Source: CAYWJT01 sp964458655
Lineage (GTDB): Bacteria > Acidobacteriota > Aminicenantia > Aminicenantales > Saccharicenantaceae
DNA: 28,682 bases
NCBI GenBank assembly: GCA_964458655.1
Contig: CAYWJT010000035.1
Span: 1 to 28,682, forward strand
Direction: 5' to 3'
Shown here: piece by piece, positions 6,495-14,345 of the stretch
Position numbering within the stretch: the stretch's first letter is position 1
Layout of the letters: each line of letters opens with the position of its first letter
The notes under the pieces: model-generated
Seen by the model: the letters and a program-made list of their open reading frames with translations, nothing else
Databases searched by the model: none
What the model was told of the DNA's origin: nothing
Program-made: the position numbers and the translations under genes

Positions 6495-6534
6495 GAACGC
6501 CCGCGGTGCGGCCCGCCGGGCGCTGGTTGTTCTC
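6493..6534. terminator. Possible bidirectional hairpin between convergent genes
   Basis: GAGAAC-GCCCG (6493-6503) pairs with CGGGC (6517-6521) and GTTCTC (6529-6534), leaving a 7-base bulge. It lies exactly between the convergent GspG-like and transporter genes but has no clear T run, so terminator function is uncertain. Confidence 0.3.
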
Positions 6535-6558
6535 TGACCTGCCCGCGTTCGCCGTCGC

Positions 6559-8253
6559 TCAGCTCTCCGCCGGCGTTTCCTGTTCTTTATCCTTGATCTT
6601 CCAGGCCCGGCGCACGAGCAGCAGCACGACGACCAGCAGGACCAGGATCAGCACGCGGGCTATCCATAGATAGGGACGGGAAGCCGCGTCCTTCTCCTTC
6701 ATCAGGAATTCCTTGACCGCGTCCTGGTAGGTCCAGACGCCCAGCAGCACGAGCAGGTAGACGGGCGTGATGTAGGTGATGATGAACTTGAAGACCCGCG
6801 GCACCTTGAGGTCGGCGCCCTTGTGCATCTCCTGCCAGCCTTTCTTTATGCCGAAGACCCAGGAGAACAGGACGATCTCCATGGCCGCGAAGACGACCAG
6901 GCCGAAGGTGCCCGCCCAGAAGTCGAGCTCGTCCAGGAAGCCGAACCGGAAGAAAGCGATGACTCCGGCCGTCGAGACGACGAGCACCGCGAACGTGACT
7001 ATGACCGCCTTCTGCCGTTTCCACTTGAACTCGTCCTGGAGGAAGGCGATGGCCGGCTGGGTCATGGCCACCGAGGACGTGATGCCGGCGATGAACAGCA
7101 GCAGGAACCACATCGCTCCGAAGATCTGCCCCAGCGGGATCCTCTGGAAGATGACCGGCAGGGCCTGGAAGCCCAGGTTGAAGGCGCCCTCCCTGGCGAT
7201 GACCTGGGTCTCGACCAGGCCGAAGAAGGCCACCGCGGCCGGGATGGCGATCGTCCCGCCCAGCACGACCTCGGCGAACTCGTTGGCCGAGGAGGTCGAA
7301 AGGCCGTTGAGGGTTATGTCCTGATGCTCGCGGACATAGGAGGCGTAGGTCTGGATGATGCCCTGGCCCAGGCTCAGGGTGAAGAAGATCTGCCCGGCCG
7401 CGACCAGCCAGACGCCGGCCGACCCCAGGCGGCTGAAATCAGGGTTCCAGACATAACCCAGGCCGGCGGCCACGTTCATGTCGGGCTGGGAAGGGTCGGG
7501 CGCGCCGAGCGTCAGGACGCGCACGGCCAGGACCACGCCGAAAATGAACAGCAGCGGCATGCCGTACTTGGCCAGGACCTCGATGCCCTTGGAAATGCCC
7601 CTGTAGAGGAAGAAGAAGTTGATGGCGATGGTTAGGCCCCAGAAGATGAGCGCAGGTGCGAGGGAGCTGAAGAACTCGTTCGATTCCACGCCCTGGAAGC
7701 CGCGCAGGAACTTGCCCATGGCCTCCCGGTTGGCGTGGCCGAAGTATTTCCCGGTCAGCGAGAACCAGGAAAAGCCCAGGCACCAGGATTCGATGAAGTT
7801 GTAGTAGATGACGATGACGAACGGTATGACGATGCCCAGGGCGCCCAGGTATTTCGAGACGGGCTTCTTCCACATGACGTTGAACATGCCCGGCGTCGTG
7901 CCGTGGCCGTGGGCACCGCCCATCCGGCCGATCGTCCACTCCACCCACATCATGGGGATGCCCAGCAGGAGGAAGGCCACGAAGTAGGGGATCATGAAGG
8001 CCCCGCCGCCGTTGGCCGCGGCCTTGACCGGGAAGCGCAGGAAGTTGCCCAGGCCGACCGCGTTGCCGGCCACGGCCAGGATGAGGCCGATGCGGGTCCC
8101 CCATTGCTCCCGCTTGCTGACGTCGACGGCGACCGCAGCGGCGGGTTTCTTGGCGAAAAGCACCCGGTAGAAGCAGTACATGACCAGGGTCAGGATGAAG
8201 CCCCAGGCCAGGGCGATGAACAGCCAGCCGTAGCTCGTCAATCCTGTTCTCAT
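6559..8253 (-). CDS. NSS-family sodium-dependent symporter
   Basis: The product has 564 residues with about 12-13 membrane segments. After an extra N-terminal helix (10-32) comes the neurotransmitter:sodium symporter signature GLILAVAGNAVGLGNFLRFP (about 55-74), the substrate and Na+ binding region of the LeuT fold. Further family-typical pieces are NGGGAFMIPYF, WFSLTGKYF, FFTLSLGQGIIQTYASY and the SSANEFAEVVLGG region. These carriers import amino acids or related amines with sodium across the cytoplasmic membrane; the substrate cannot be read from sequence. AAGGAGG lies just before the ATG, fixing the start. It is transcribed alone, diverging from rpoZ. Confidence 0.9.
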   Translation of the reverse strand: MRTGLTSYGWLFIALAWGFILTLVMYCFYRVLFAKKPAAAVAVDVSKREQWGTRIGLILAVAGNAVGLGNFLRFPVKAAANGGGAFMIPYFVAFLLLGIPMMWVEWTIGRMGGAHGHGTTPGMFNVMWKKPVSKYLGALGIVIPFVIVIYYNFIESWCLGFSWFSLTGKYFGHANREAMGKFLRGFQGVESNEFFSSLAPALIFWGLTIAINFFFLYRGISKGIEVLAKYGMPLLFIFGVVLAVRVLTLGAPDPSQPDMNVAAGLGYVWNPDFSRLGSAGVWLVAAGQIFFTLSLGQGIIQTYASYVREHQDITLNGLSTSSANEFAEVVLGGTIAIPAAVAFFGLVETQVIAREGAFNLGFQALPVIFQRIPLGQIFGAMWFLLLFIAGITSSVAMTQPAIAFLQDEFKWKRQKAVIVTFAVLVVSTAGVIAFFRFGFLDELDFWAGTFGLVVFAAMEIVLFSWVFGIKKGWQEMHKGADLKVPRVFKFIITYITPVYLLVLLGVWTYQDAVKEFLMKEKDAASRPYLWIARVLILVLLVVVLLLVRRAWKIKDKEQETPAES

Positions 8254-8323
8254 ATGACCTCCTTGCGCAGGCCTCTATCAGGCCCTTTTCCGGCTCATCG
8301 GCGCTGCCGTCAAATGGTTTTTT

Positions 8324-8352
8324 TATATAACATAGGGCGGAAGGCAAGTAAA
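8324..8352 (-). promoter_or_regulatory. Putative promoter of the NSS transporter
   Basis: On the minus strand TTTACT (plus 8347-8352) and TATATA (8324-8329) are 17 bases apart, in the only AT-rich part of the divergent gap with rpoZ. Each hexamer matches 4 of 6 positions. The leader would be about 65 bases. Confidence 0.35.
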
Positions 8353-8382
8353 GAACGGTCCCCGCCTTTCGGGCTGTCCCGC

Positions 8383-8411
8383 TTGAATTTCCGGCCGGCT
8401 TCTGCTATCCT
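8383..8411 (+). promoter_or_regulatory. Putative promoter of rpoZ
   Basis: TTGAAT (8383-8388), a 17-base spacer and TATCCT (8406-8411) predict a start near 8418, about 34 bases before the GTG start codon of the omega gene. Confidence 0.45.
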
Positions 8412-8451
8412 GTCGGTTAATCCCTATCCAGACGCGAGGAGTCGACACAAG

Positions 8452-8835
8452 GTGGAAAACCTGGGAAAGATAGACAGCAAGTTCAGATACGTCATCATCG
8501 CCGCGAAGCGGGCCAAACAGCTCCTCAAGGGCGCCCGGCCCAAGGTGAAGTCCAGGTCCCGCAACCCCATCCGTATCGCGCAGGAGGAGGTCCTGGCCGG
8601 CCAGGTGGAGTACAACATCCTGCCGGTGGCGGCCGAGGCCCCCATAGAGCGCGACGAGGGCGTGCCGGTGGCGGCCCATGTCCACGAGGAGCTCGAGGAA
8701 GTCGAAGAGGTCGCGGAAATCGAGAAGGAAGAGGTCGAAGAGGAAGCCGAGGAAGCGGCCGAAGAGGAATACGAGAGCGAAGAGGAGCTCGAGGAAGGCA
8801 TCGACGACCTGCTCAAGGAAGACAAGGACGAGTGA
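8452..8835 (+). CDS. rpoZ: DNA-directed RNA polymerase omega subunit with long acidic tail
   Basis: From the GTG at 8452 the product has 127 residues. The first ~65 match omega: KIDSKFRYVIIAAKRAKQLL, then RNPIRIAQEEVLAGQVEYNI, which hold the conserved helices that clamp the beta' subunit. From about residue 77 follows a tail of about 51 residues, roughly 59% Glu/Asp, with almost no aromatic residues. Usual omegas have 70-100 residues, so the tail is an addition. The GTG is chosen because the frame upstream is only antisense to the transporter and a GAGGAG lies about 10 bases before it. The gene converges on the CYTH gene, 6 bases away. Confidence 0.8.
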   Translation: MENLGKIDSKFRYVIIAAKRAKQLLKGARPKVKSRSRNPIRIAQEEVLAGQVEYNILPVAAEAPIERDEGVPVAAHVHEELEEVEEVAEIEKEEVEEEAEEAAEEEYESEEELEEGIDDLLKEDKDE

Positions 8836-8841
8836 CCGGCT

Positions 8842-9384
8842 TCAGCCGGCCGTTTCGCCGCCGGCTGCTGGAGACTCCGCGCCGGCCTCCTTCAGAAGCT
8901 GGACGTAATCCGCTCTTATGAAATCTCTTCTTTCATAGCCCAGGGCCCCGGCGAAGCGGACTATCTCGTGACGCTCTCCCTCGAGCTCGAGGAAGCAGCC
9001 GACCTTGGTCTCGTCGAGGGCCACGCGCAGCCGGCCCTTGAGGAAGAGCGTCCGGTGCTTGCGGTATGAGAAGACGGGCTTCAACCCCAGGGCCTTGAGG
9101 ATCTTGCGGAGTTCGGCCGGGTCCTTGACGGCCGTTTCGTGCTCAGCTCTGACCTTGAAGGAGCGGGACTTGACCGTCGGGCCCTTGAAGGTAAGCAACC
9201 CCCGGCGGCCGGTCTTCCTTAGCCGGAGAGCCTGACCTTTGGCCGCAAGCCGGCCGTCCTCGAAATCATAAAGGGTGTTGTCCTCCAGGTGTCTCGGCCG
9301 GATCAACCTGGCCCCGGCCGCCCTGACCTTCTCGGCGGCCTTGCCGGCGTCATCCACGCGCAGTTTTATCTCTATCTCTGTCAT
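8842..9384 (-). CDS. cyaB: CYTH-domain protein, class IV adenylate cyclase (CyaB)-like
   Basis: The product has 180 residues and is a complete CYTH domain. The ExExK motif opens it (MTEIEIK, residues 3-7), followed by alternating charged strands typical of the triphosphate tunnel: ALRLRKTGRRGLLTFKGP, FSYRKHRTLFLKGRLRVALD, and the acidic DETKVGCFLELEG. CYTH proteins bind triphosphates with Mg2+ or Mn2+. Class IV cyclases make cAMP, while others are thiamine-triphosphatases or inorganic triphosphatases, and sequence alone does not separate these. It is cytoplasmic and lies 70 bases downstream of the polyprenyl synthase gene, possibly in the same transcript. The symbol follows the common annotation and is tentative. 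Confidence 0.8.
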   Translation of the reverse strand: MTEIEIKLRVDDAGKAAEKVRAAGARLIRPRHLEDNTLYDFEDGRLAAKGQALRLRKTGRRGLLTFKGPTVKSRSFKVRAEHETAVKDPAELRKILKALGLKPVFSYRKHRTLFLKGRLRVALDETKVGCFLELEGERHEIVRFAGALGYERRDFIRADYVQLLKEAGAESPAAGGETAG

Positions 9385-9454
9385 GTCGCAAGACTCTCCT
9401 CGGCCCAGCCAGGCGACATTATCGCATAACGGCCGGAGCCCATCCCTTTTCCCA

Positions 9455-10480
9455 TCAGCAGTTCCTCGAGACCACGAAGTCCGCGATCGCGGTCAGCATC
9501 TTTTTCGCCGGAGAATCGGGAAAGCCGGCCAAACAGCCGACCGCTCTCCGGGCGTAATCGCGGGCTCTGTCTGAGGCGTAGCTCAGGGACCCGGTCCTCT
9601 CCAACGCTTCCAAGAGCGCGACCCTGTCCGGTCGGCTTATCGCCTTCCGGCCGAACAGGCCCAGGACGGACTCGCGGGCCCGCGCGTCTCGACTTCCGGC
9701 GGCGTGTATCAACGGCAGGGTCATGCGGCCTTCACTTATGTCCGAAAGGACCGGCTTGCCCAGCTCTTTTTCGTCGCCGACGAGGTCGAGCAGGTCGTCC
9801 CTGACCTGGAAGGCCAGGCCGAGATTGAGGCCGAAGGCGGCCAGTGCTTCCTCCTGTTGAGGGGCCGCGCCGGCCAGGACGGCCCCCAGCCGGGCGCAGG
9901 CTTCGAAGAGCGAGGCCGTTTTCTTCGTGATGATGTCGAGGTATCGCTCTTCGCTCAAGGTGTTGCCGGAAGCGGCGTATTCATCGAGCTCGCCCTCGAT
10001 CATCCGCTCGGAGACGCCGGTCAATATCCCTATGACCCTCTCATGGGCGGACCCGAGCGCCAGGCCGATGGTCCTGATGTAGAGATAATCGCCGAGCAGT
10101 ACGGTGACGTTGGGTCCCCATCTGGCATGAACCGTCTGCCGCCCCCGCCGGGTCTCGGCCCGGTCGACGATGTCGTCGTGGACCAGGCTGGCCGCGTGGA
10201 GGAGCTCGACGAGCGAAGCGACCCGGACATCCTCTGCCCGCCTGGAGCCGAACAGCATTTCCGCGAGGAGTACCAGCGCCGGCCTGAGGCGCTTGCCTTT
10301 TTTCTCGAAGATGTAGCGGCTCGCTTCGAGGGCCAGGGGATTGGCCGAGGTCGACATTAGCTCGAGTTCCTTCTCCACCTCCACCAGAGCGGCCTGTATC
10401 TCTGCGGCAAACAGGGGAGGGACGAGGCCGAAAGCGAGGGCCTCGAGGCCGGCCTGGCTGGAACGCGGGCTGACGCTCAT
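9455..10480 (-). CDS. Long-chain polyprenyl diphosphate synthase
   Basis: The product has 341 residues with both aspartate motifs of trans-prenyltransferases: DDIVD at 102-106 (in LVHDDIVDRAETRRG) and DDLLD at 228-232 (in FQVRDDLLDLVGD). The GKRLRP isoprenyl-diphosphate-binding motif is near 62. The enzyme adds isopentenyl units to an allylic diphosphate; small residues (Ala, Ser) five and four places before the first motif point to a long product, as used for quinone side chains. The ATG at 10480 has no Shine-Dalgarno sequence but lies only 9 bases from a -10-like box, suggesting a leaderless message. The next Met is after the first helix and too late. Confidence 0.85.
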   Translation of the reverse strand: MSVSPRSSQAGLEALAFGLVPPLFAAEIQAALVEVEKELELMSTSANPLALEASRYIFEKKGKRLRPALVLLAEMLFGSRRAEDVRVASLVELLHAASLVHDDIVDRAETRRGRQTVHARWGPNVTVLLGDYLYIRTIGLALGSAHERVIGILTGVSERMIEGELDEYAASGNTLSEERYLDIITKKTASLFEACARLGAVLAGAAPQQEEALAAFGLNLGLAFQVRDDLLDLVGDEKELGKPVLSDISEGRMTLPLIHAAGSRDARARESVLGLFGRKAISRPDRVALLEALERTGSLSYASDRARDYARRAVGCLAGFPDSPAKKMLTAIADFVVSRNC

Positions 10481-10489
10481 ACTGCGCGT

Positions 10490-10519
10490 ATCTTAACACC
10501 AGGCAGGGCTTTTTTCCAA
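10490..10519 (-). promoter_or_regulatory. Putative leaderless promoter of the polyprenyl synthase gene
   Basis: On the minus strand TTGGAA (plus 10514-10519), an 18-base spacer and TAAGAT (10490-10495) predict a transcription start within about 3 bases of the ATG at 10480. The absence of a ribosome-binding site at this gene fits. Confidence 0.4.
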
Positions 10520-10559
10520 GCTCCGGGGAAAGCCGGGGCCGGGCGCCATGCCGGCGTCC

Positions 10560-11366
10560 TTAAGGCAGTTGCGGGAAGAGAGTCTCGAAATTCTCAGTCA
10601 CGAGCCGGCCGGCTTCTTCATAAGGGATGCCCCTGACCGCTGCCAGCGCGCGCAGGGTTTCGACCACGAAGGCCGGTTCGTTCCTCTTGCGGCCGGCCTT
10701 GAGCGCCTGCGGGACAAGATAGGGGGCATCGGTCTCGACCAGGAGCCTGTCGGCGGGAACGGCCCGGGCGGCCTCCCGCACGTTGTTGGCCCGGGGATAG
10801 GTCAGAATGCCGGAAAAGGACACGTAGAAGCCGCGCTCGATCGCCCGCAGGGCGGAGGCGGCGTCCTCGGTATAGCAATGCAGAATGCCGCCGCGGTCGA
10901 AAGACTCGGCGCTCAGGGCCTCCAGGACCTGCTTGATCGCCAACCGGCTGTGGATGATGACCGGAAGCCGGGCGGAGCGGGCCACGGCCAGCTGGGAACG
11001 GAAAGCCTCCATCTGGGTCGCGCGGGGCGAGAAATCATAGTGATGATCGAGGCCTATCTCGCCCACCGCCCGGATCTTTTCTTTCGCGGCGAGTCCCACG
11101 ACGGCCTCGGCATGGGCTTCGCGGCAGAGCTTTGCCTGGTGCGGATGCACCCCAGCCGCCGAGATCAAGCCCGGGAAGATGTCTTTCATCCTTTCCGTGA
11201 CGGACAGGCTGTCCGGCGCGGTCAGGTCCGCGGGCACAAGGATGGCCTTGACGCCCGCCCGCGCGGCCCGGGCCAGGACCTCCGCCCTGTCCGGGTCGAA
11301 ATCCCGCATATCGAGATGGGCGTGGGAATCGACTACGGTGACCGCTCGCTCCGCCGCTTCATTCAT
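10560..11366 (-). CDS. tatD: TatD-family metal-dependent hydrolase
   Basis: The product has 268 residues with the full set of TatD metal-binding motifs in order: DSHAHLD near 13, GVHPHQA near 72, GEIGLDHHYD near 101, IIHSR near 137, GILHCY near 160 and ETDAPYLVP near 211. TatD proteins are TIM-barrel DNA exonucleases or related hydrolases in the cytoplasm. The length is normal. The ATG at 11366 is the first possible start before the essential DSHAHLD strand, but the ribosome-binding site is weak. It begins 18 bases after the terminator of the DUF885 gene on the same strand. Confidence 0.9.
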   Translation of the reverse strand: MNEAAERAVTVVDSHAHLDMRDFDPDRAEVLARAARAGVKAILVPADLTAPDSLSVTERMKDIFPGLISAAGVHPHQAKLCREAHAEAVVGLAAKEKIRAVGEIGLDHHYDFSPRATQMEAFRSQLAVARSARLPVIIHSRLAIKQVLEALSAESFDRGGILHCYTEDAASALRAIERGFYVSFSGILTYPRANNVREAARAVPADRLLVETDAPYLVPQALKAGRKRNEPAFVVETLRALAAVRGIPYEEAGRLVTENFETLFPQLP

Positions 11367-11384
11367 GCTTGAGGCCTGGAAAAC

Positions 11385-11412
11385 AACAGGCCTCCCGGAG
11401 GGGAGGCCTGTT
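11385..11412 (-). terminator. Rho-independent terminator of the DUF885 gene
   Basis: A perfect 12-base-pair stem (AACAGGCCTCCC / GGGAGGCCTGTT) with a 4-base loop lies 24 bases after the stop at 11437 and is followed on the minus strand by GTTTTCC. Strong stem, short loop and a partial T tract support intrinsic termination. Confidence 0.75.
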
Positions 11413-11436
11413 CGGTCGTCACTGAAAGGACCGCTC

Positions 11437-13191
11437 TCAGGAGGCCAGCTTGGCCTTGAGCGCCCTGAGCGGTATAGGGCCGTGGCTCAGCACCTTCTGC
11501 AGGAAATCGGCCGTCGTGAAATTGGCGCCCTTCATTTTCCTGTACTCTTTTTCCAGGTCGAGCAGCTCCTGGTAGCCGATGTAGGCTAGGGCGGCGTCGC
11601 CCGGGTTGAGCACGAGATAGGTCCAGATGCGCTCGGCCTCGGCGTCGGAAATGAAGCCGCCGCTCGTCATGTAGCTTATGGCCTTTTCCTTGGTGTAGGT
11701 GCCCTCATGGATGTTCATGTCCATCTGGAACATGATGGCGTTCTTGAGCTGGAGCTTCAGCTCGTTGAGCCTGGTCTTGAGGTCATATCTGTTCAGGCCG
11801 GCCGGGGCGTATATGTACTTGTCGAGGAGGTAGAGGGGCCAGCCCTTGATCAGGGCCTGGTTGGCGCAGAGCCGGCGCACGAGGGAAGCGTTCTTCCAGC
11901 TGAGGGCCGCAGGCGCGAAACTGCCGGGCATGACATCCTTGGCCACGGCCAGGTCGATGAAATGATCGTTGTATTCCCTGAGGAAGGAAACCGCCTTCTC
12001 TTCGTTCCAAGCGGAGGGGATAGTCCTGACATAGAGAGTGTAAGCGGCCGTCTGCGCGTAGGCGCCCGGACCGACCAGCTGGAACAGCCAGCCGGGGGCG
12101 ACGTAGGCGGGCATGGCCTCGATCTTCAACGTCTCGGCGGGCAGCGGCGCCAGCTTGGTCTCCTGGACGAAGCTCCGCATCTTTTCGGCCGCGGCCTGGA
12201 CCCTGGCCAAGAACTGGTCGCGCGAGCAGTGCTCCTGGTTTATCTTTTCCAGGACGTTCTGGATCAGCATCTGGCGGGTGGCCTCCTCGCCCTTCTGCTG
12301 GTAGAGCTGGTCGATGTTGACTTCGGGGTACATGATGTTGAAGAAGGGGATGGACACGAGCGACATCTCGCGTCGGATGTTCTTGTAATCGGCCGTGGAG
12401 CGGGGGCCCATTTCCTCCACGATGGGGATGACGCCCTGGGACCTGCGGCGCAGGATGCGCAGGTGGGACTCGCCCAGCCTGAAGTTGCCGGTCGACCTGG
12501 GCAGGAGTTCCGACTGCAGGAACCGTCCGTATTCCTCGAGGGCCGGCAGGGCCTTGTTTAGCTCGGCCTGGAGCAGGGAGGATGAGCCGGCCAGCCGCGG
12601 CAGTTCGTTCCTGTAGAAGTCGACGATGCCGGGCATCTGCTCGACCGCCGCTCTAGTGTATTCCTCGGGTGGGGTCTTGAGGTTCTCGCGGGCCTTCTTG
12701 AGGAAGGCCGGCAGCGCCTTGGCCCTTTCTGTGGCGCACCTGACGGCGTCGGCGGCCGAGTAGGGGCCGGCGAAGAGGCCGCGCATGCCGTTGAGGATGA
12801 TGTCGTTGTAGAAGAGCGGGTTGTATTCCCAGGGCACGAGATTTTCGAACCTGACGAACTCCAGGTCCAGGAAGTCCATCATCATCTCGTGCTCGAGCTG
12901 GAATTCGGGCGAAAGCTTGGTCTTGTCGATCTTGGTCACGATCTCCTGGTTGAAGTTGTCCAGGCCGTCGTGGAACTTCTCGACCGCTCCGCCGCTCAGG
13001 TCCTCGAGCTTCTCGTTGTACTTGGAGTAGCCCTGAAGGCTGCCCTGGGTCGGGAAGAACTTGAAGTAGGCGTCGAAGAAGGTTTCCTGGAATTTCTTGA
13101 ACTTGGCGTCCTCTCCGCTCTGGGCGAGGAGCAGGCCCGGGCCGAGGCTGAGCAGCACGGCGACGGTGAGCGCTAGGGCCGTTTTTCTCAT
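11437..13191 (-). CDS. Exported DUF885-family protein lacking the metalloprotease motif
   Basis: The product has 584 residues with a clear signal peptide (MRKTALALTVAVLLSLGPGL, cleavage after LLAQ). It aligns over its length with the helical DUF885 family (PF05960). Members normally carry HExxPGH and, further on, EGW, like zinc carboxypeptidases. Here the corresponding segments read AKDVMPGSF and IKGWPLY: His-Glu is Lys-Asp, the second His is Ser, and the EGW glutamate is Lys. All apparent zinc ligands are gone while the fold is kept, so I infer a non-catalytic periplasmic or lipid-facing binding protein. A GAGGAGG site precedes the ATG. It has its own promoter and terminator. Confidence 0.75.
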   Translation of the reverse strand: MRKTALALTVAVLLSLGPGLLLAQSGEDAKFKKFQETFFDAYFKFFPTQGSLQGYSKYNEKLEDLSGGAVEKFHDGLDNFNQEIVTKIDKTKLSPEFQLEHEMMMDFLDLEFVRFENLVPWEYNPLFYNDIILNGMRGLFAGPYSAADAVRCATERAKALPAFLKKARENLKTPPEEYTRAAVEQMPGIVDFYRNELPRLAGSSSLLQAELNKALPALEEYGRFLQSELLPRSTGNFRLGESHLRILRRRSQGVIPIVEEMGPRSTADYKNIRREMSLVSIPFFNIMYPEVNIDQLYQQKGEEATRQMLIQNVLEKINQEHCSRDQFLARVQAAAEKMRSFVQETKLAPLPAETLKIEAMPAYVAPGWLFQLVGPGAYAQTAAYTLYVRTIPSAWNEEKAVSFLREYNDHFIDLAVAKDVMPGSFAPAALSWKNASLVRRLCANQALIKGWPLYLLDKYIYAPAGLNRYDLKTRLNELKLQLKNAIMFQMDMNIHEGTYTKEKAISYMTSGGFISDAEAERIWTYLVLNPGDAALAYIGYQELLDLEKEYRKMKGANFTTADFLQKVLSHGPIPLRALKAKLAS

Positions 13192-13219
13192 CTCTTCCTC
13201 CTCAAAATATTTTCGGGGA

Positions 13220-13249
13220 ATCGTAGCACAAATTATTTTTTATCGGCAA
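13220..13249 (-). promoter_or_regulatory. Putative promoter of the DUF885 gene
   Basis: On the minus strand TTGCCG (plus 13244-13249), an 18-base AT-rich spacer and TACGAT (13220-13225) predict a start near 13213, about 22 bases before the ATG and just ahead of the GAGGAGG site. Confidence 0.4.
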
Positions 13250-13273
13250 CGGGAAATTTTCCGTCATGGTCCG

Positions 13274-14272
13274 TCACCACCGGATGAGCGCCGCGGCCCA
13301 GGTGTAGCCGGAGCCGAAGGAGGTCAGGGCCACCAGGCTGCCGGGCTTGATGCGGCCCTCCTTGACGGACTCGTCGAGGGCGATGGCGATCGAGGCGGCC
13401 GTCGTGTTCCCGTAGCGGTCGATGTTCCTGACGACCTTTTCCACCGGGATGCCCAGGTTCTTGGCCACCATCAGGGAGATGCGGTCGTTGGCCTGGTGAG
13501 GGATGAGCACGTCTATGTCGTCCACGGTCAGGCCGTTGTGGGCCAGGGCCGTCCGCACGGCCTCCGGCATGCGTTCGCAGGCGTTGATGAAGACGTGGCG
13601 GCCCTCCATCCGGGGGAAGAACAGGCCCTCGTCGACGAAGCGCTGCTGAATCACCGGCCTGTCCTTGGAGCTCGGCTTCTGCATCCAGAGGTTGGCGTAG
13701 AAGCGGCCGTCAGAGTAGAGGTGGCTCGAGAGGACGCCGCGTCCGTCGCCGCTTCCGTCGGCCTCGAGGACCACCGCTCCGGCGCCGTCGCCGAAGAGCA
13801 CGGCCATGTCCCGGCCGCGGTCGGAGAAGTCCAGGTTCGACGACTGGAGCTCGGCCGCGACCAGCAGTATCCTCTTATACGTCCCGGCCTTGATGAACTG
13901 GTCGGCCACGGCCAGCCCGTAGATGAAGCCGCTGCACTGGTTGCGCACGTCCAGGGCGCCGATGTTGCCCAGGCCGAGCTTGTCCTGGACCATGACCCCG
14001 ATGCCTGGGAAGTAATGGTCCGGGGAGAGGGTGGCCGCTATTATGAACTCGATTTCCGAGGGGTCGATCGCGGCGGACTCTATTGCCCGGCGGGCGGCCT
14101 CCACCGCTAGGTCGGAAGTGCCCACGCCTGCCTCGGCGTAACGGCGGGTGACTATCCCCGAACGCTGGCGTATCCACTCGTCGGAGGTGTCCATGAGCTT
14201 TTCGAGGTCATGATTGGTGACGACGCGGGGTGGGACGTAGTGGCCGGTCCCTCTGATCACGCTCCTTGTCAT
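13274..14272 (-). CDS. fabH: Beta-ketoacyl-ACP synthase III
   Basis: The product has 332 residues with the complete FabH active site: Cys113 in NQCSGF, His in IPHQAN, and Asn in YGNTTAAS. Other signatures are DEWIRQRSGI near 31-40 and FGDGAGAVVLE. It condenses acetyl-CoA, or another short acyl-CoA, with malonyl-ACP to start fatty-acid synthesis in the cytoplasm. The ATG at 14272 is chosen because AAGGAG lies 7 bases upstream; an ATG two codons earlier leaves only one base of spacing. It lies 73 bases after the epimerase gene but has its own strong promoter. Confidence 0.92.
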   Translation of the reverse strand: MTRSVIRGTGHYVPPRVVTNHDLEKLMDTSDEWIRQRSGIVTRRYAEAGVGTSDLAVEAARRAIESAAIDPSEIEFIIAATLSPDHYFPGIGVMVQDKLGLGNIGALDVRNQCSGFIYGLAVADQFIKAGTYKRILLVAAELQSSNLDFSDRGRDMAVLFGDGAGAVVLEADGSGDGRGVLSSHLYSDGRFYANLWMQKPSSKDRPVIQQRFVDEGLFFPRMEGRHVFINACERMPEAVRTALAHNGLTVDDIDVLIPHQANDRISLMVAKNLGIPVEKVVRNIDRYGNTTAASIAIALDESVKEGRIKPGSLVALTSFGSGYTWAAALIRW

Positions 14273-14307
14273 CGGCATGCTCCTTGTCCGCTCAGGGCGT
14301 TTCGAAC

Positions 14308-14337
14308 ATTATAGAATAAATCGGACGGCTTGGCCAA
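14308..14337 (-). promoter_or_regulatory. Promoter of fabH
   Basis: A perfect TATAAT on the minus strand (plus 14308-14313) is preceded after 18 bases by TTGGCC (14332-14337). It lies in the short AT-rich gap after the epimerase gene and gives a leader of about 30 bases. I see no FapR- or FabR-like operator. Confidence 0.6.
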
Positions 14338-14345
14338 TTATCTCT

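Noticed and set aside
7735..8451. In-frame upstream extension of the rpoZ reading frame
   Set aside because: It is antisense to the NSS transporter; the omega domain begins at the GTG at 8452, behind a promoter and ribosome-binding site.
8836..8849. Hairpin CCGGC-TTCA-GCCGG between rpoZ and the CYTH gene as a terminator
   Set aside because: The stem is only 5 pairs, there is no T run on either strand, and it overlaps the stop codon of the CYTH gene.
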